11,259 nt of DNA from an uncultured Gemmatimonadaceae bacterium (GTDB lineage: Bacteria; Gemmatimonadota; Gemmatimonadetes; Gemmatimonadales; Gemmatimonadaceae), in assembly GCA_955652265.1 (NCBI GenBank), contig CATPBD010000249.1:1-11259 (forward strand), in the 5' to 3' direction. Positions 1-7,264 of this stretch are shown in pieces (the stretch's first letter is position 1; each line of letters opens with the position of its first letter). A program made the position numbers and the translations under genes. The notes under the pieces were generated by a model. The model had not been told where the DNA came from and searched no databases. It saw only the letters and a program-made list of their open reading frames with translations.

Positions 1-815
1 AGCACCCGCCGCTTGCCGAACGAGTCGATGTCGAAAGCCTCCGCTCTGCCCTTTCCCGAGATCGCCCCCCGCACCGTCGAGAGCGCATCGTAGTAATCGA
101 GATACCTGAACGACGAGATTCGGCCGCGGACGAACTCGTACTTCATTACCGCTTCACGCCACTGACCAATCTCGTTACTGACATCGACATAGACGTAGGG
201 CGAGAACGACTCCGCATCTTCCCAGTTGTCGGTGTAGAGAACCCCGCGTACGCCACGGTAAGCGGGATGAGAAGTTGTGACTCCTTCAAGGGAGGCGAGC
301 AACACTGCATCCTGAACGATCAGGCTCGTGTTGATGTGGTCCTTGTGAATGCTGTGCGACCAGTGTGTGATGACATAGGCGGGCTTTACAGTGCGGATCA
401 CATCCGCGACGTATCGCCTGACCGCTTCGTCGTTCGGGATTTCCCCATCGCGGTATGGCGCGAAAATCGTTTCGGCGCCGATCGCTGAATCAGCAGCCAG
501 CGCTTCGCCACGCTTTTGCACTCCGTACATGGTTGGAGAGACTCTAGGGTTGCCGCCTTCGCCGAGCGTCATCTGCAGAATCACCACTCGATCTCCGAGC
601 TTTCGCTGCTTGATAAGCAGTGCGCCTGCGGTCAGCTCCATGTCACCCGCATGTGCTCCGATGGCGAGGATAGTCTTCGCTGGCGCGCGCACTTCCTGGG
701 CGCGGATCGATACTGAGGCGAGCACCGTCCACGGCAGCGAAATCAAGCTGAGTCTGAGGCACAGGAATGTCATGCGGGGACAGGTGAGATAGCGAGTCCA
801 ACTCAGGAACGTCAT
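1..815 (-). CDS. Exported PIG-L family deacetylase-like protein (3' end missing)
   Basis: PIG-L (LmbE-like) zinc hydrolases remove N-acyl groups from amino sugars and related compounds; MshB and BshB of mycothiol and bacillithiol synthesis belong here. The reading frame stays open to the left edge, giving 271 visible residues. Residues 15-40 look like a Sec signal peptide (hydrophobic stretch, then IRAQ), so the enzyme probably acts outside the cytoplasm. The first metal motif is AHAGDME (H55, D58, E60) and the second is HKDH (H157, D159, H160). The usual HPDD motif is altered: the Asp that acts as general base in MshB is Gly57. The start at 815 lies 4 nt after the egtA stop, suggesting translational coupling; ATG at 773 is an alternative that begins right at the signal peptide. 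Neither start has a clear ribosome binding site. It is the fourth visible gene of the egt operon. The family is confident; the substrate is unknown. Confidence 0.85.
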   Translation of the reverse strand, partial: MTFLSWTRYLTCPRMTFLCLRLSLISLPWTVLASVSIRAQEVRAPAKTILAIGAHAGDMELTAGALLIKQRKLGDRVVILQMTLGEGGNPRVSPTMYGVQKRGEALAADSAIGAETIFAPYRDGEIPNDEAVRRYVADVIRTVKPAYVITHWSHSIHKDHINTSLIVQDAVLLASLEGVTTSHPAYRGVRGVLYTDNWEDAESFSPYVYVDVSNEIGQWREAVMKYEFVRGRISSFRYLDYYDALSTVRGAISGKGRAEAFDIDSFGKRRV

Positions 816-818
816 GCG
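762..818. repeat. Imperfect direct repeat duplicating a start-codon region
   Basis: A 15-bp sequence occurs at 762-776 and again at 804-818 with one mismatch (minus-strand CGCATGACRTTCCTG). The copies are 42 bp apart, exactly 14 codons, so each supplies an in-frame ATG followed by Thr-Phe-Leu for the PIG-L gene. This looks like a small in-frame duplication and makes the true start uncertain. Confidence 0.6.
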
Positions 819-819
819 C

Positions 820-2031
820 TCAAATGTCGGCGGCGCCGAGCGCTTGCGCAAAGTGGTGTCTCGCCGTCGAAACGTGCGCAGCGGACAGATAGTCGTCACC
901 TAGGCGTCGGGCGCCGCTTAGCGCAAGCTCGATCAGAGCGGGAAGAGTTTCCCCCAACTCTGGGTCAGCCAACCCGAGTCGACCAGCCCGTTCAAGCAGC
1001 CGCTCACTCGGCGCTCCTACCAGCTTGGCGGCCGCAGAAGCGCTTTCTTCATCGTAGACGATGCCCGTGACGAATACCAATGGCGCAGCAATGCGGTTAC
1101 TGTCGATCGCATCAGGGGAACGGATCTCGAAGAACTCCTTGGGTCTCACCTCGGGGAATAGCGTCGAGAGATGAAACAGCCAATCGTCCTCGCTCAGGTC
1201 CGTGGAGCGCATCCAGTCGCGAAAGCTCACCCACGATTTCGGTCCATTGCTACTGCGCATGGCCTTCGCGTCGAGGGCAAAGGCGAAGTATCGGGCAGCG
1301 GGGTCCGTCGAATCGGCCGGTAGTCCGGTGCGTGAAGTATCGAGCGTGCGCCACAGGTATGCGCGGTAGCTTGCATACTCGGTTGCCTTTCCGGCGTGCC
1401 TGCGCGAATTGGCGAATAGGGCAACGATGTACGGCGTCAGCGCGTTGAGAAGCATCCAGCGCCTTTTGGGGTCATTACCGCGCTCCACATTAATCTGTAC
1501 CGCCGCAGTCTGTCGCATCATCCGCACACCCGACGGACCTATCGAGTCGAAGTATCGGGTCATTCTGCTGTAACGATCGCGATGCAGCTGCAACGGGACC
1601 GCGTCGATGTCGTTGTATGGATCGACGCCTAAGGCGATCAGCTGTATGCCTACCGCCGCCATGGCCTCGCGAATTGTCGCGACGAGAGCTTGGGTAGCCT
1701 CTATTACCGACGACGCGCTCGCGTACGGGGCGCTGCTGATCTCGATCTGTCCTCCAGGCTCGAATGAGATGCCGGTTCCATCGTCGAGCTTCCACGACGG
1801 CGGATCGTTCTCGACTGATTTTTCGAGCCACCCTTCGCGTTGCCCCAGTTGTGAAAGAACGTCCGCTGTTGTTGGTCCTTCATTGCTTCTCGGAAGGGCC
1901 GGCAGACGCGTTGACGCATGGACAGGGATGAGCTCGAGCTCCACGCCAATCGCGCGCGGTGTTCTCGAGTTCATCGGAGAGAAGAAGCGCTGCCGGAGAT
2001 CGTCGAGCAGCTTTGCCTCAGAGAGGCTCAC
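820..2031 (-). CDS. egtA: Glutamate-cysteine ligase (GCS2 family), EgtA
   Basis: This enzyme joins the gamma-carboxyl of glutamate to cysteine using ATP, making gamma-glutamylcysteine, the sulfur donor for EgtB in the actinobacterial type of ergothioneine pathway. The 403-residue protein has the GCS2 (carboxylate-amine ligase fold) landmarks: GVELE at 29-33, FEPGGQIEISSAP at 90-102, RMTRYF at 156-161, MMRQTAAVQINVE at 171-183, and FPEVRPKEFFEIRS at 292-305. The start is GTG, 9 nt after the egtD stop; a GGAGAG lies about 13 nt upstream inside the end of egtD, which is rather far. Placement directly after egtB and egtD argues for EgtA rather than a general glutathione-type GshA, although gamma-glutamylcysteine could feed other thiols too. 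A cytoplasmic location is expected because no signal peptide or membrane segment is visible. Confidence 0.9.
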   Translation of the reverse strand: MSLSEAKLLDDLRQRFFSPMNSRTPRAIGVELELIPVHASTRLPALPRSNEGPTTADVLSQLGQREGWLEKSVENDPPSWKLDDGTGISFEPGGQIEISSAPYASASSVIEATQALVATIREAMAAVGIQLIALGVDPYNDIDAVPLQLHRDRYSRMTRYFDSIGPSGVRMMRQTAAVQINVERGNDPKRRWMLLNALTPYIVALFANSRRHAGKATEYASYRAYLWRTLDTSRTGLPADSTDPAARYFAFALDAKAMRSSNGPKSWVSFRDWMRSTDLSEDDWLFHLSTLFPEVRPKEFFEIRSPDAIDSNRIAAPLVFVTGIVYDEESASAAAKLVGAPSERLLERAGRLGLADPELGETLPALIELALSGARRLGDDYLSAAHVSTARHHFAQALGAADI

Positions 2032-2040
2032 AGTGCTGGC

Positions 2041-3033
2041 TTAGCTCTCCACGCGAGAGAGTGCGAGAGCGAAAGCGCCATCACCCGCTGGCATCCAGCT
2101 CTCCATCGAGAGTCCGGACGCCGCGAGGATATCCTCGAGGGTCGCTCGGTCGTACTTGTAGCTCAGCTCGGTACGGATGCTTTCGCCTTCCCTGAACCTG
2201 ATCTCCCCGATCTCCGGGATGACGACTATGAGCGCACTGCGTGCCACGAGATGCATCTCGATGCGGCGATGCTCGGTGCTGTAGAATGCGCGGTGCTCGA
2301 AATCCTGCACCGGAAAATCGGCGCCAAGCTCGTGGTTCAGCCGCTCCAGGATGTTGAGATTGAACGCCGCCGTCACGCCCTGTGAGTCGTTGTACGCACG
2401 ATTGATGATCTCCGGATCCTTGACGAGGTCGGCTCCGAGGAGGAATCGATCTGAAGGTCCCATGCCGCCGGCAACGTGAGAGAGAAGCCGGACCGCCTGC
2501 CCGCGTGGAAAGTTTCCGATCGTGCTTCCAAGGAAAACAACCAGCGTCGGACTGGCCACCGGTGGAATGGCGAACGGCTCGGTGATGTCGGAGACGACCG
2601 GTGTGATCCGAACATCCGAGTAGTCCGCTTGCAGCTGGAGGGCAGTCGCCTCGAGAAAGTCCTTGCTGACGTCGATCGGCACATAGCATTCAGCGCACCC
2701 ATTCTCGCGCATAGCGTCGAGTATGATGCGCGTTTTGGTCGCGCTGCCGGCGCCAAGCTCCACGAGAGAGCATGGGCCGACCGAAGCTACGATCTCGGGG
2801 ATCTTCTTCTCCAACAGATATCGCTCGGCGCGCGTGAGATAGTACTCGGGGAGCTGAGTGATTTCCTCGAACAACTCCGATCCGCGCTCGTCGTAGAAAT
2901 ATTTTGGAGAGAGTTGTTTCGGCGTTGTGGTCAGACCTTCCCGGACATCGCGTACCATCTGCTCTCGGGAACGACGAACCGTATAGGGCGGCGTTCCTCC
3001 GACGAGGTCAGGTACGGCGTGGTTGTCCTTCAT
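2041..3033 (-). CDS. egtD: L-histidine N-alpha-methyltransferase EgtD
   Basis: EgtD transfers three methyl groups from SAM to the alpha-amino group of histidine, giving hercynine, the first committed step to ergothioneine. The 330-residue length fits the family (Methyltransf_33). The SAM site includes VELGAGSATKTR (91-102), and further signatures are LPEYYLTRAE (61-70), FLGSTIGNF (167-175) and the NRAYND segment (211-216). As I recall the Mycobacterium smegmatis structure, Tyr39, Tyr56, Asn166, Tyr206, Glu282 and Ser284 line the active site. Tyr47, Tyr64, Asn174, Tyr214, Glu289 and Ser291 stand at matching spacings here, so histidine should be the substrate. The ATG overlaps the egtB stop as ATGA, typical of translational coupling. 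I see no anomaly in the gene. Confidence 0.96.
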   Translation of the reverse strand: MKDNHAVPDLVGGTPPYTVRRSREQMVRDVREGLTTTPKQLSPKYFYDERGSELFEEITQLPEYYLTRAERYLLEKKIPEIVASVGPCSLVELGAGSATKTRIILDAMRENGCAECYVPIDVSKDFLEATALQLQADYSDVRITPVVSDITEPFAIPPVASPTLVVFLGSTIGNFPRGQAVRLLSHVAGGMGPSDRFLLGADLVKDPEIINRAYNDSQGVTAAFNLNILERLNHELGADFPVQDFEHRAFYSTEHRRIEMHLVARSALIVVIPEIGEIRFREGESIRTELSYKYDRATLEDILAASGLSMESWMPAGDGAFALALSRVES

Positions 3034-4385
3034 GCGTCCTGCGCGCAGCGAAATCCGCTGAAGATCTGCCGTCTGATCGGATAGTCCCAGTTACGGAACG
3101 TGTTCCGGATTGCGCCCGGACGAGTGGCCCACGATCCGCCGCGCAACACTTTGTATTCCGACCCGAAGAATTCCTCGGAGTACTCGTTGTACGGGAAGCT
3201 TTCGAATCCCGCGTATCCGTTGAAGTCGCTCGATGTCCATTCCCAAATATCTCCGATCATGCCGTAGCAACCGATCGGAGACACGTTGCTGTCGTATGTG
3301 CCTAATGGAGCGGTCTCGAACGAAAGCTGATCGACGTTCGCGTTGCTCGAATTGGCGTCCGAATCGCCCCATGGAAATCTGCGGGCGCTTTGGGTCGAAG
3401 GATCCCACGACGCGGCAGCCTCCCACTCGACTTCAGTGGGCAGTCGCTTTCCATCCCATTTCGCGAACGCCTCAGCTTCGTAGTAGCAGACGTGACAAAC
3501 GGGCCTCGTCGCATCGACCGGTCGGGTGGCGTCCATCGTTCGATGGATCCAGGCATCGCCGTCGCGGCTCCAGTATTTAGGTGCAATGGCGCCTGACTCC
3601 GCGCGCCAGCGGCGGCCACCATCGGACCACAGCTCCCCTCGCTGATAACCGTTGTCAGCGATGAAATCGAGGTAGCGCCCGTTCGTTACCGCATTTCTGT
3701 CAATTAGAAAAGGACGCAGATTCACATCATGCATCGGACGCTCGTTGTCGTACGCAGCGCTCCGATCTGTCGTGCCGACGGTGACACGGCCACCCTCGAA
3801 GCCAACCATTCCACCGGGGCTGAGCGGACGTCTCGGGAAGCTGATGGCGCGAGGCGCAAGGTATGGCTCGCCTTTCTTCAGCTGCAGCGTCTGAAGAATT
3901 GTCTCGTTGTGCTGATACTCGTGCTGAAGGACCATGTTGTAAACGTATCCACCCTCCAGCAGTGGATTGTCGTCATCCCACTCGAGCCCGTCGAGCCGAG
4001 CGAGAACGCGCGCACGGATCTCTTTCAGCCGCGTCGTCATCTGCGCAAGCGTCGGAAGCGCCAGTGATGCACGCGTCGCGCGTGGGTGCTCGAAGGGGTT
4101 GTACATTCCCGGCATCTCTGAAAACTCGATCGGGCCATCCAGATTCTGGGTGAGCCAGAGCTCTTCAAAGTGCGCGATGTGCCCGACGTCCCAGATGATT
4201 GGGCTCATCAGGGGATCGTGCTGCCGGTGAAGATCCTCGTCCGAGAGTCCGGACACCAGCAATAGCGTCCGATCCCGCGCTTCCGTCAGCAGATGCGCGA
4301 TCTCGTTCTTGGATGGACGGGTGGGGGGTGCAAGCCGCGAGGCGATCATAAACAGAGGAGGGCCAACTCGAAACCATGCAATCAT
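3030..4385 (-). CDS. egtB: Hercynine oxygenase / sulfoxide synthase EgtB
   Basis: EgtB is a non-haem iron enzyme that uses O2 to couple hercynine to a thiol donor, forming the sulfoxide precursor of ergothioneine. In this 451-residue form a DinB-like N-terminal domain carries the expected iron ligands His69 (WDVGH) and His155/His159 (HEYQH). The C-terminal FGE-sulfatase (SUMF1-like) domain shows KRLPTEVEWEAA, FPWGD, DIWEWT, VLRGGSW and FSGFRCA. Trp433-Asp434 and Arg438 match the spacing of Trp415-Asp416 and Arg420, which I recall contacting gamma-glutamylcysteine in the mycobacterial enzyme; with egtA in the operon this favours gamma-glutamylcysteine over free cysteine. I chose ATG at 4385 because GGTGA (4393-4397) lies 7 nt upstream. 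ATG at 4349 (439 residues) and TTG at 4421 (463 residues) are alternatives; 4349 agrees better with typical N-termini but has no ribosome binding site. A doubled DATRPV hexapeptide occurs at residues 285-296. Confidence 0.94.
   Translation of the reverse strand: MIAWFRVGPPLFMIASRLAPPTRPSKNEIAHLLTEARDRTLLLVSGLSDEDLHRQHDPLMSPIIWDVGHIAHFEELWLTQNLDGPIEFSEMPGMYNPFEHPRATRASLALPTLAQMTTRLKEIRARVLARLDGLEWDDDNPLLEGGYVYNMVLQHEYQHNETILQTLQLKKGEPYLAPRAISFPRRPLSPGGMVGFEGGRVTVGTTDRSAAYDNERPMHDVNLRPFLIDRNAVTNGRYLDFIADNGYQRGELWSDGGRRWRAESGAIAPKYWSRDGDAWIHRTMDATRPVDATRPVCHVCYYEAEAFAKWDGKRLPTEVEWEAAASWDPSTQSARRFPWGDSDANSSNANVDQLSFETAPLGTYDSNVSPIGCYGMIGDIWEWTSSDFNGYAGFESFPYNEYSEEFFGSEYKVLRGGSWATRPGAIRNTFRNWDYPIRRQIFSGFRCAQDA
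3498..3533 (-). repeat. Tandem hexapeptide duplication (DATRPV x2) inside egtB
   Basis: Two adjacent 18-nt units encode Asp-Ala-Thr-Arg-Pro-Val twice. All six codon pairs differ by synonymous changes only, including CGA versus AGG for Arg, so the DNA copies have diverged while the peptide copies have not. The repeat sits just before the conserved VCHVCYYEAEAFA segment of the FGE-like domain. Confidence 0.75.
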
Positions 4386-4392
4386 ATTGCCG

Positions 4393-4397
4393 TCACC
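4393..4397 (-). promoter_or_regulatory. Ribosome binding site supporting the egtB start
   Basis: Minus-strand GGTGA, complementary to the 16S anti-Shine-Dalgarno tail, stands 7 nt upstream of ATG 4385. It is the best-placed such motif among the three possible egtB starts. Confidence 0.4.
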
Positions 4398-4412
4398 CGA
4401 ACTTGCTAGATC

Positions 4413-4431
4413 GGCCCACAAAATCCGGGCC
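4413..4431 (-). promoter_or_regulatory. Small hairpin in the putative egtB leader
   Basis: The arms GGCCC and GGGCC pair perfectly around a 9-nt A/T-rich loop, 28 nt upstream of the chosen egtB start. The surrounding divergent region (4386-4614) must hold promoters for egtB and for the kinase gene, but I find no convincing -35/-10 pair for egtB. The hairpin could be a leader structure or an operator, or it could be chance; no function is claimed. Confidence 0.2.
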
Positions 4432-4566
4432 AGGCGTAGCGATCGCTGACTTACCGATCTTCAATTACCCCAGCGACTTACGGAGCTAATCAATCTGTGC
4501 CCAACAAAGCGGTCATGAACGAGTGCCGCCGAAAAACGCAAGAGGTAGAGCTATATCCTGATAGAA

Positions 4567-4595
4567 TTGCACTGACGGAGCTTCCCGAATAGGTT
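4567..4595 (+). promoter_or_regulatory. Weak candidate promoter for the histidine kinase gene
   Basis: TTGCAC (4567-4572) and TAGGTT (4590-4595) are separated by 17 nt, the preferred spacing for a housekeeping sigma factor. Transcription would start near 4602, leaving a leader of about 13 nt before the ATG at 4615. Each hexamer matches its consensus at only three positions, so the call rests mainly on spacing and position. Confidence 0.25.
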
Positions 4596-4614
4596 TTTCG
4601 GTCCGACGCGTAAC

Positions 4615-6369
4615 ATGGCAAATCCCACCGACGTTGCACTGAGCCCATCGGGCCGTCACAGTTCCTCGACCGGCTTTTTCGAGCGGGTGCCCTTAATCGC
4701 AGGCAGCTCCGTCGCAATCGTTGGCGCACTCGTTCTTGCCGGCTGGGCTTTCAATCTTCCCATCGCTACAGAGTGGAAGCCTGGCGGAATTCCGATGATT
4801 CCGCTTACCGCTCTCTGTTTCGTGCTCGCAGGCGGCTCGCTCATCATCGCGGAGCGACCCCATCAGAGCGCGACTACGGAAGCAATTCAACAGGCACTCG
4901 CCACTCTCGTAGCCACGATCGCGATACTCACGTTCTACGAATATGTCCGCGGGAGCGAATCACGATTTGACTTGCTGCTCTTCGGCGACCGGGTAGGGCA
5001 ATCGCGGTGGTCTCCACCGGGTCGCATCGCGATCAACAGCGCTGGAAGTCTTCTTCTCTACTCGTTCGCGCTTCTTTTCATTCCACACGATCGGCGAAGA
5101 CGCGACCTTCGCGCGCAAATGTTCGCTACTCCGGCTCTGCTCATCGCGCTCGTCGCGATACTCGGGTACGTCTTCGGAGTGAGGGGGATGTATGCTGTCT
5201 CTCAGTCGTCGGGGATGGCGCTTCCCACTGCGATAGCGCACCTGATACTTGGAGTCGGGATCATCTTCGCAGTCCGGGATCGCGGTGTTCCGGCGCTCCT
5301 GATGGACGAGGGGCCAGCTGGAGTACTCACCCGCAGGCTTCTACCCGCAGCGCTGCTCGCGCCGATAGCGCTCGGCATCATCCGCCTGGCGGGCGAATCA
5401 GCCGGCATGTACGAAACGGAATTCGGCGTTTCGCTGTTTGCGGTCGCCAGCATTCTGACATTCGTTGGACTGGTGCTCTGGTCCGCGAGGGTGCTGCGCA
5501 ACACCGACAAGGAGAGAGTGGATCTTCTCGCGCTCGAGAAAGAGGCGCGGGCGCACGCCGAGAAAGCCCGCAGCGAAGCCGAGACAGCGCGCGCAGAGGC
5601 AGAGAGGGCGAACAACAGCAAGACGGATTTTCTGGCCGTAATGTCGCACGAGCTCCGCACTCCGCTGACGGCGATCATGGGTTACGAGGAGCTTCTTTCC
5701 GACGGGATCACGGGTCCCGTGACGGATCTTCAACGCCAGCAGCTCGGGAGAATCAACGCCAGTGCGCGACATCTGCTCGGTCTCATCGATGAGATTCTCA
5801 CGTTCGCGCGCGTCGACATCGGACGGGAGCGGGTGCGCTGGGAGTCGATGTCGATCAATCACACCTTGAGCGATGCCGCATCTCTCGTCGAGCCAATGGC
5901 GACGGCAAAGAGCCTCAAGCTCGTCGTCAAGCTGCTCAACGAAGACCAATCCATTCAGACTGACGGCACAAAGCTGCGACAGATGCTGGTGAACCTCCTT
6001 TCAAACGGAATAAAATTCACGGAGAAAGGAGAAGTTCATCTCGGTTGCATCGTGAGCAACGAAATTCTCGAGGTCAGCATTGCCGATACAGGCGTCGGGA
6101 TTGCCGCGGAGAATATCGAGTATGTATTCGAACCGTTCTGGCAGGCGGAGCAGACGGCGACGAGGAAGACCGGTGGTACCGGACTCGGGCTCAGTGTGAC
6201 GAGAAAGCTTGCGCGACTGCTCGGCGGCGATGTGACGGTCGCGAGCCGATACGGAGCGGGAACGACATTTCTGCTGACTCTGCCGATGAAAGCTCCTGCG
6301 GGCGAAACCATCCGACGGCGCGATACCCCGACGACACCGACGAATCCGCTGGTCTCGGTGCAGACCTAG
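4615..6369 (+). CDS. Membrane-bound sensor histidine kinase (orphan)
   Basis: This 584-residue protein senses an unknown signal at the membrane and autophosphorylates on histidine to drive a response regulator. The N-terminal 290 residues contain about seven or eight hydrophobic segments (roughly 27-48, 60-79, 92-110, 138-156, 170-189, 203-220, 243-260 and 270-291), so the sensor is an integral membrane domain without an obvious large extracellular loop. An Ala/Glu/Arg-rich coiled coil (about 297-335) leads to the HisKA domain with the phospho-acceptor His345 in SHELRTPL. The ATPase domain has the N box (Asn460, Asn464), G1 DTGVGI (491-496), F box FEPFWQ (505-510) and G2 GTGLGL (521-526). All catalytic boxes are intact. 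No receiver domain is fused and no response regulator gene lies in the window. It is divergent from the egt operon, so a role in controlling it is possible but not shown. There is no clear ribosome binding site. Confidence 0.93.
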   Translation: MANPTDVALSPSGRHSSSTGFFERVPLIAGSSVAIVGALVLAGWAFNLPIATEWKPGGIPMIPLTALCFVLAGGSLIIAERPHQSATTEAIQQALATLVATIAILTFYEYVRGSESRFDLLLFGDRVGQSRWSPPGRIAINSAGSLLLYSFALLFIPHDRRRRDLRAQMFATPALLIALVAILGYVFGVRGMYAVSQSSGMALPTAIAHLILGVGIIFAVRDRGVPALLMDEGPAGVLTRRLLPAALLAPIALGIIRLAGESAGMYETEFGVSLFAVASILTFVGLVLWSARVLRNTDKERVDLLALEKEARAHAEKARSEAETARAEAERANNSKTDFLAVMSHELRTPLTAIMGYEELLSDGITGPVTDLQRQQLGRINASARHLLGLIDEILTFARVDIGRERVRWESMSINHTLSDAASLVEPMATAKSLKLVVKLLNEDQSIQTDGTKLRQMLVNLLSNGIKFTEKGEVHLGCIVSNEILEVSIADTGVGIAAENIEYVFEPFWQAEQTATRKTGGTGLGLSVTRKLARLLGGDVTVASRYGAGTTFLLTLPMKAPAGETIRRRDTPTTPTNPLVSVQT

Positions 6370-6374
6370 CTTCT

Positions 6375-6392
6375 CGCGAGCGCATCCTCGCG
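6375..6392. terminator. Possible bidirectional terminator hairpin between convergent genes
   Basis: CGCGAG and CTCGCG form a perfect 6-bp stem around a 6-nt loop. The hairpin lies in the 38-nt gap between the convergent stop codons of the kinase and phosphatase genes. Neither side has a T-run, so this is at best an atypical intrinsic terminator; position is the main support. Confidence 0.3.
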
Positions 6393-6407
6393 GCAACGCG
6401 GCGCTTG

Positions 6408-7175
6408 CTAGCGCGCGCCGACACTTACGTCAGGCTCCCATGTCACGGGCGCGCCTGCCTCCAAGAGGGGCGCGACAAAGTTGTAAAGCTTGAGACGGAG
6501 GTCGCCGTGCGGGCCAAGCGTCTCATCGTACTCGTAGAGGGTGACCGAGCAATTGGCGAGCTCGCCTTTCTTGTCGACAGCGAGCAGCTCGGACTCCGTC
6601 ATATGCTGCAGAATGTAGCGCATGCAGAGCACCACCACCGCGTGGCAGACAACCACCACTCGCTCACCGCAGTGCTCACGCGAGATCATCTCCGTAGCGC
6701 TGCGCAAACGAAGGATGACATCGCACCAGCTCTCGCCCCCAGGCGGGCGATGATAGAATTTGCCGAGCAGCCGCCTGAATTCTGCCTGGTCGGGATGCTG
6801 CTCTCGAACCCCTACGGAGGTTAGCCTGTCGAGAATGCCGAACTCCTTTTCCCGGAATCGCTCGTCGACGACAAGTGAATAGCTGTCGGCGGACATTCCG
6901 GCAGTTTTGACGATGAGGCCCGCGGTGTGCCGCGCGCGCAGGTACGGGGATGTGAGCACAATGGTGGGGCGCTCTTCCGGCGGCAGCCCACCAAACCAGC
7001 GACCCAGTGCGATTGCCTGTCGCTGTCCGAGCTCCGACAGTGGGACATCGACGTCGCGGATGTCGATGTCGATAACCGGTTCGCCCGCTTGGAGCGCAGC
7101 ATCGCGTGCCACGTTGCCGGCAGATTCGCCGTGACGAATGAGGTAAAGTCGATCCGGCCAGATCTGGTTGGGCAT
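6408..7175 (-). CDS. Histidine phosphatase family protein (phosphoglycerate mutase-like)
   Basis: Members of this superfamily transfer phosphate through a histidine and act as mutases or as phosphatases on sugars, nucleotides or proteins. In the 255-residue form the catalytic core is complete: LIRHGES with Arg14 and His15, the SPYLRARHTA segment with Arg80, an acidic residue in REKEFG (Glu109/Glu111), and the second histidine His178 in VVVCHAV. The PGGESW segment (145-150) is also typical. I start at ATG 7175 because the RHG motif then begins near residue 14, as usual; a frame open to 7373 would add 66 residues of unlikely sequence and run antisense across the start of the neighbouring gene. 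There is no clear ribosome binding site, and in-frame GTG codons at 7178 and 7184 cannot be excluded. The gene converges on the kinase gene and is divergent from the DUF3293 gene. The substrate cannot be told; no mutase-specific features are evident. Confidence 0.88.
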   Translation of the reverse strand: MPNQIWPDRLYLIRHGESAGNVARDAALQAGEPVIDIDIRDVDVPLSELGQRQAIALGRWFGGLPPEERPTIVLTSPYLRARHTAGLIVKTAGMSADSYSLVVDERFREKEFGILDRLTSVGVREQHPDQAEFRRLLGKFYHRPPGGESWCDVILRLRSATEMISREHCGERVVVVCHAVVVLCMRYILQHMTESELLAVDKKGELANCSVTLYEYDETLGPHGDLRLKLYNFVAPLLEAGAPVTWEPDVSVGAR

Positions 7176-7264
7176 CACGCGCACAAGCAGGTCAAGGAGC
7201 GTACCAGCCTCTCGCTGCGAATAGCGCGGGCTCGTCTGGTGCGAACCTTGTAACTGAGTCGGCC

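Noticed and set aside
2476..3084. 202-codon plus-strand open frame opposite egtD
   Set aside because: Antisense to a strongly conserved egtD with all active-site residues; no recognisable protein features.
4444..4483. Two GACTTAC-containing near-repeats in the egtB/kinase intergenic region as an operator
   Set aside because: The shared core is only about 9 nt with an indel and has no symmetry; not enough to claim a binding site.
5007..5792. 261-codon plus-strand open frame inside the kinase gene
   Set aside because: It overlaps the histidine kinase on the same strand in another frame; its sequence is low-complexity Arg/Ser-rich and has no motif, while the kinase frame has every catalytic box.
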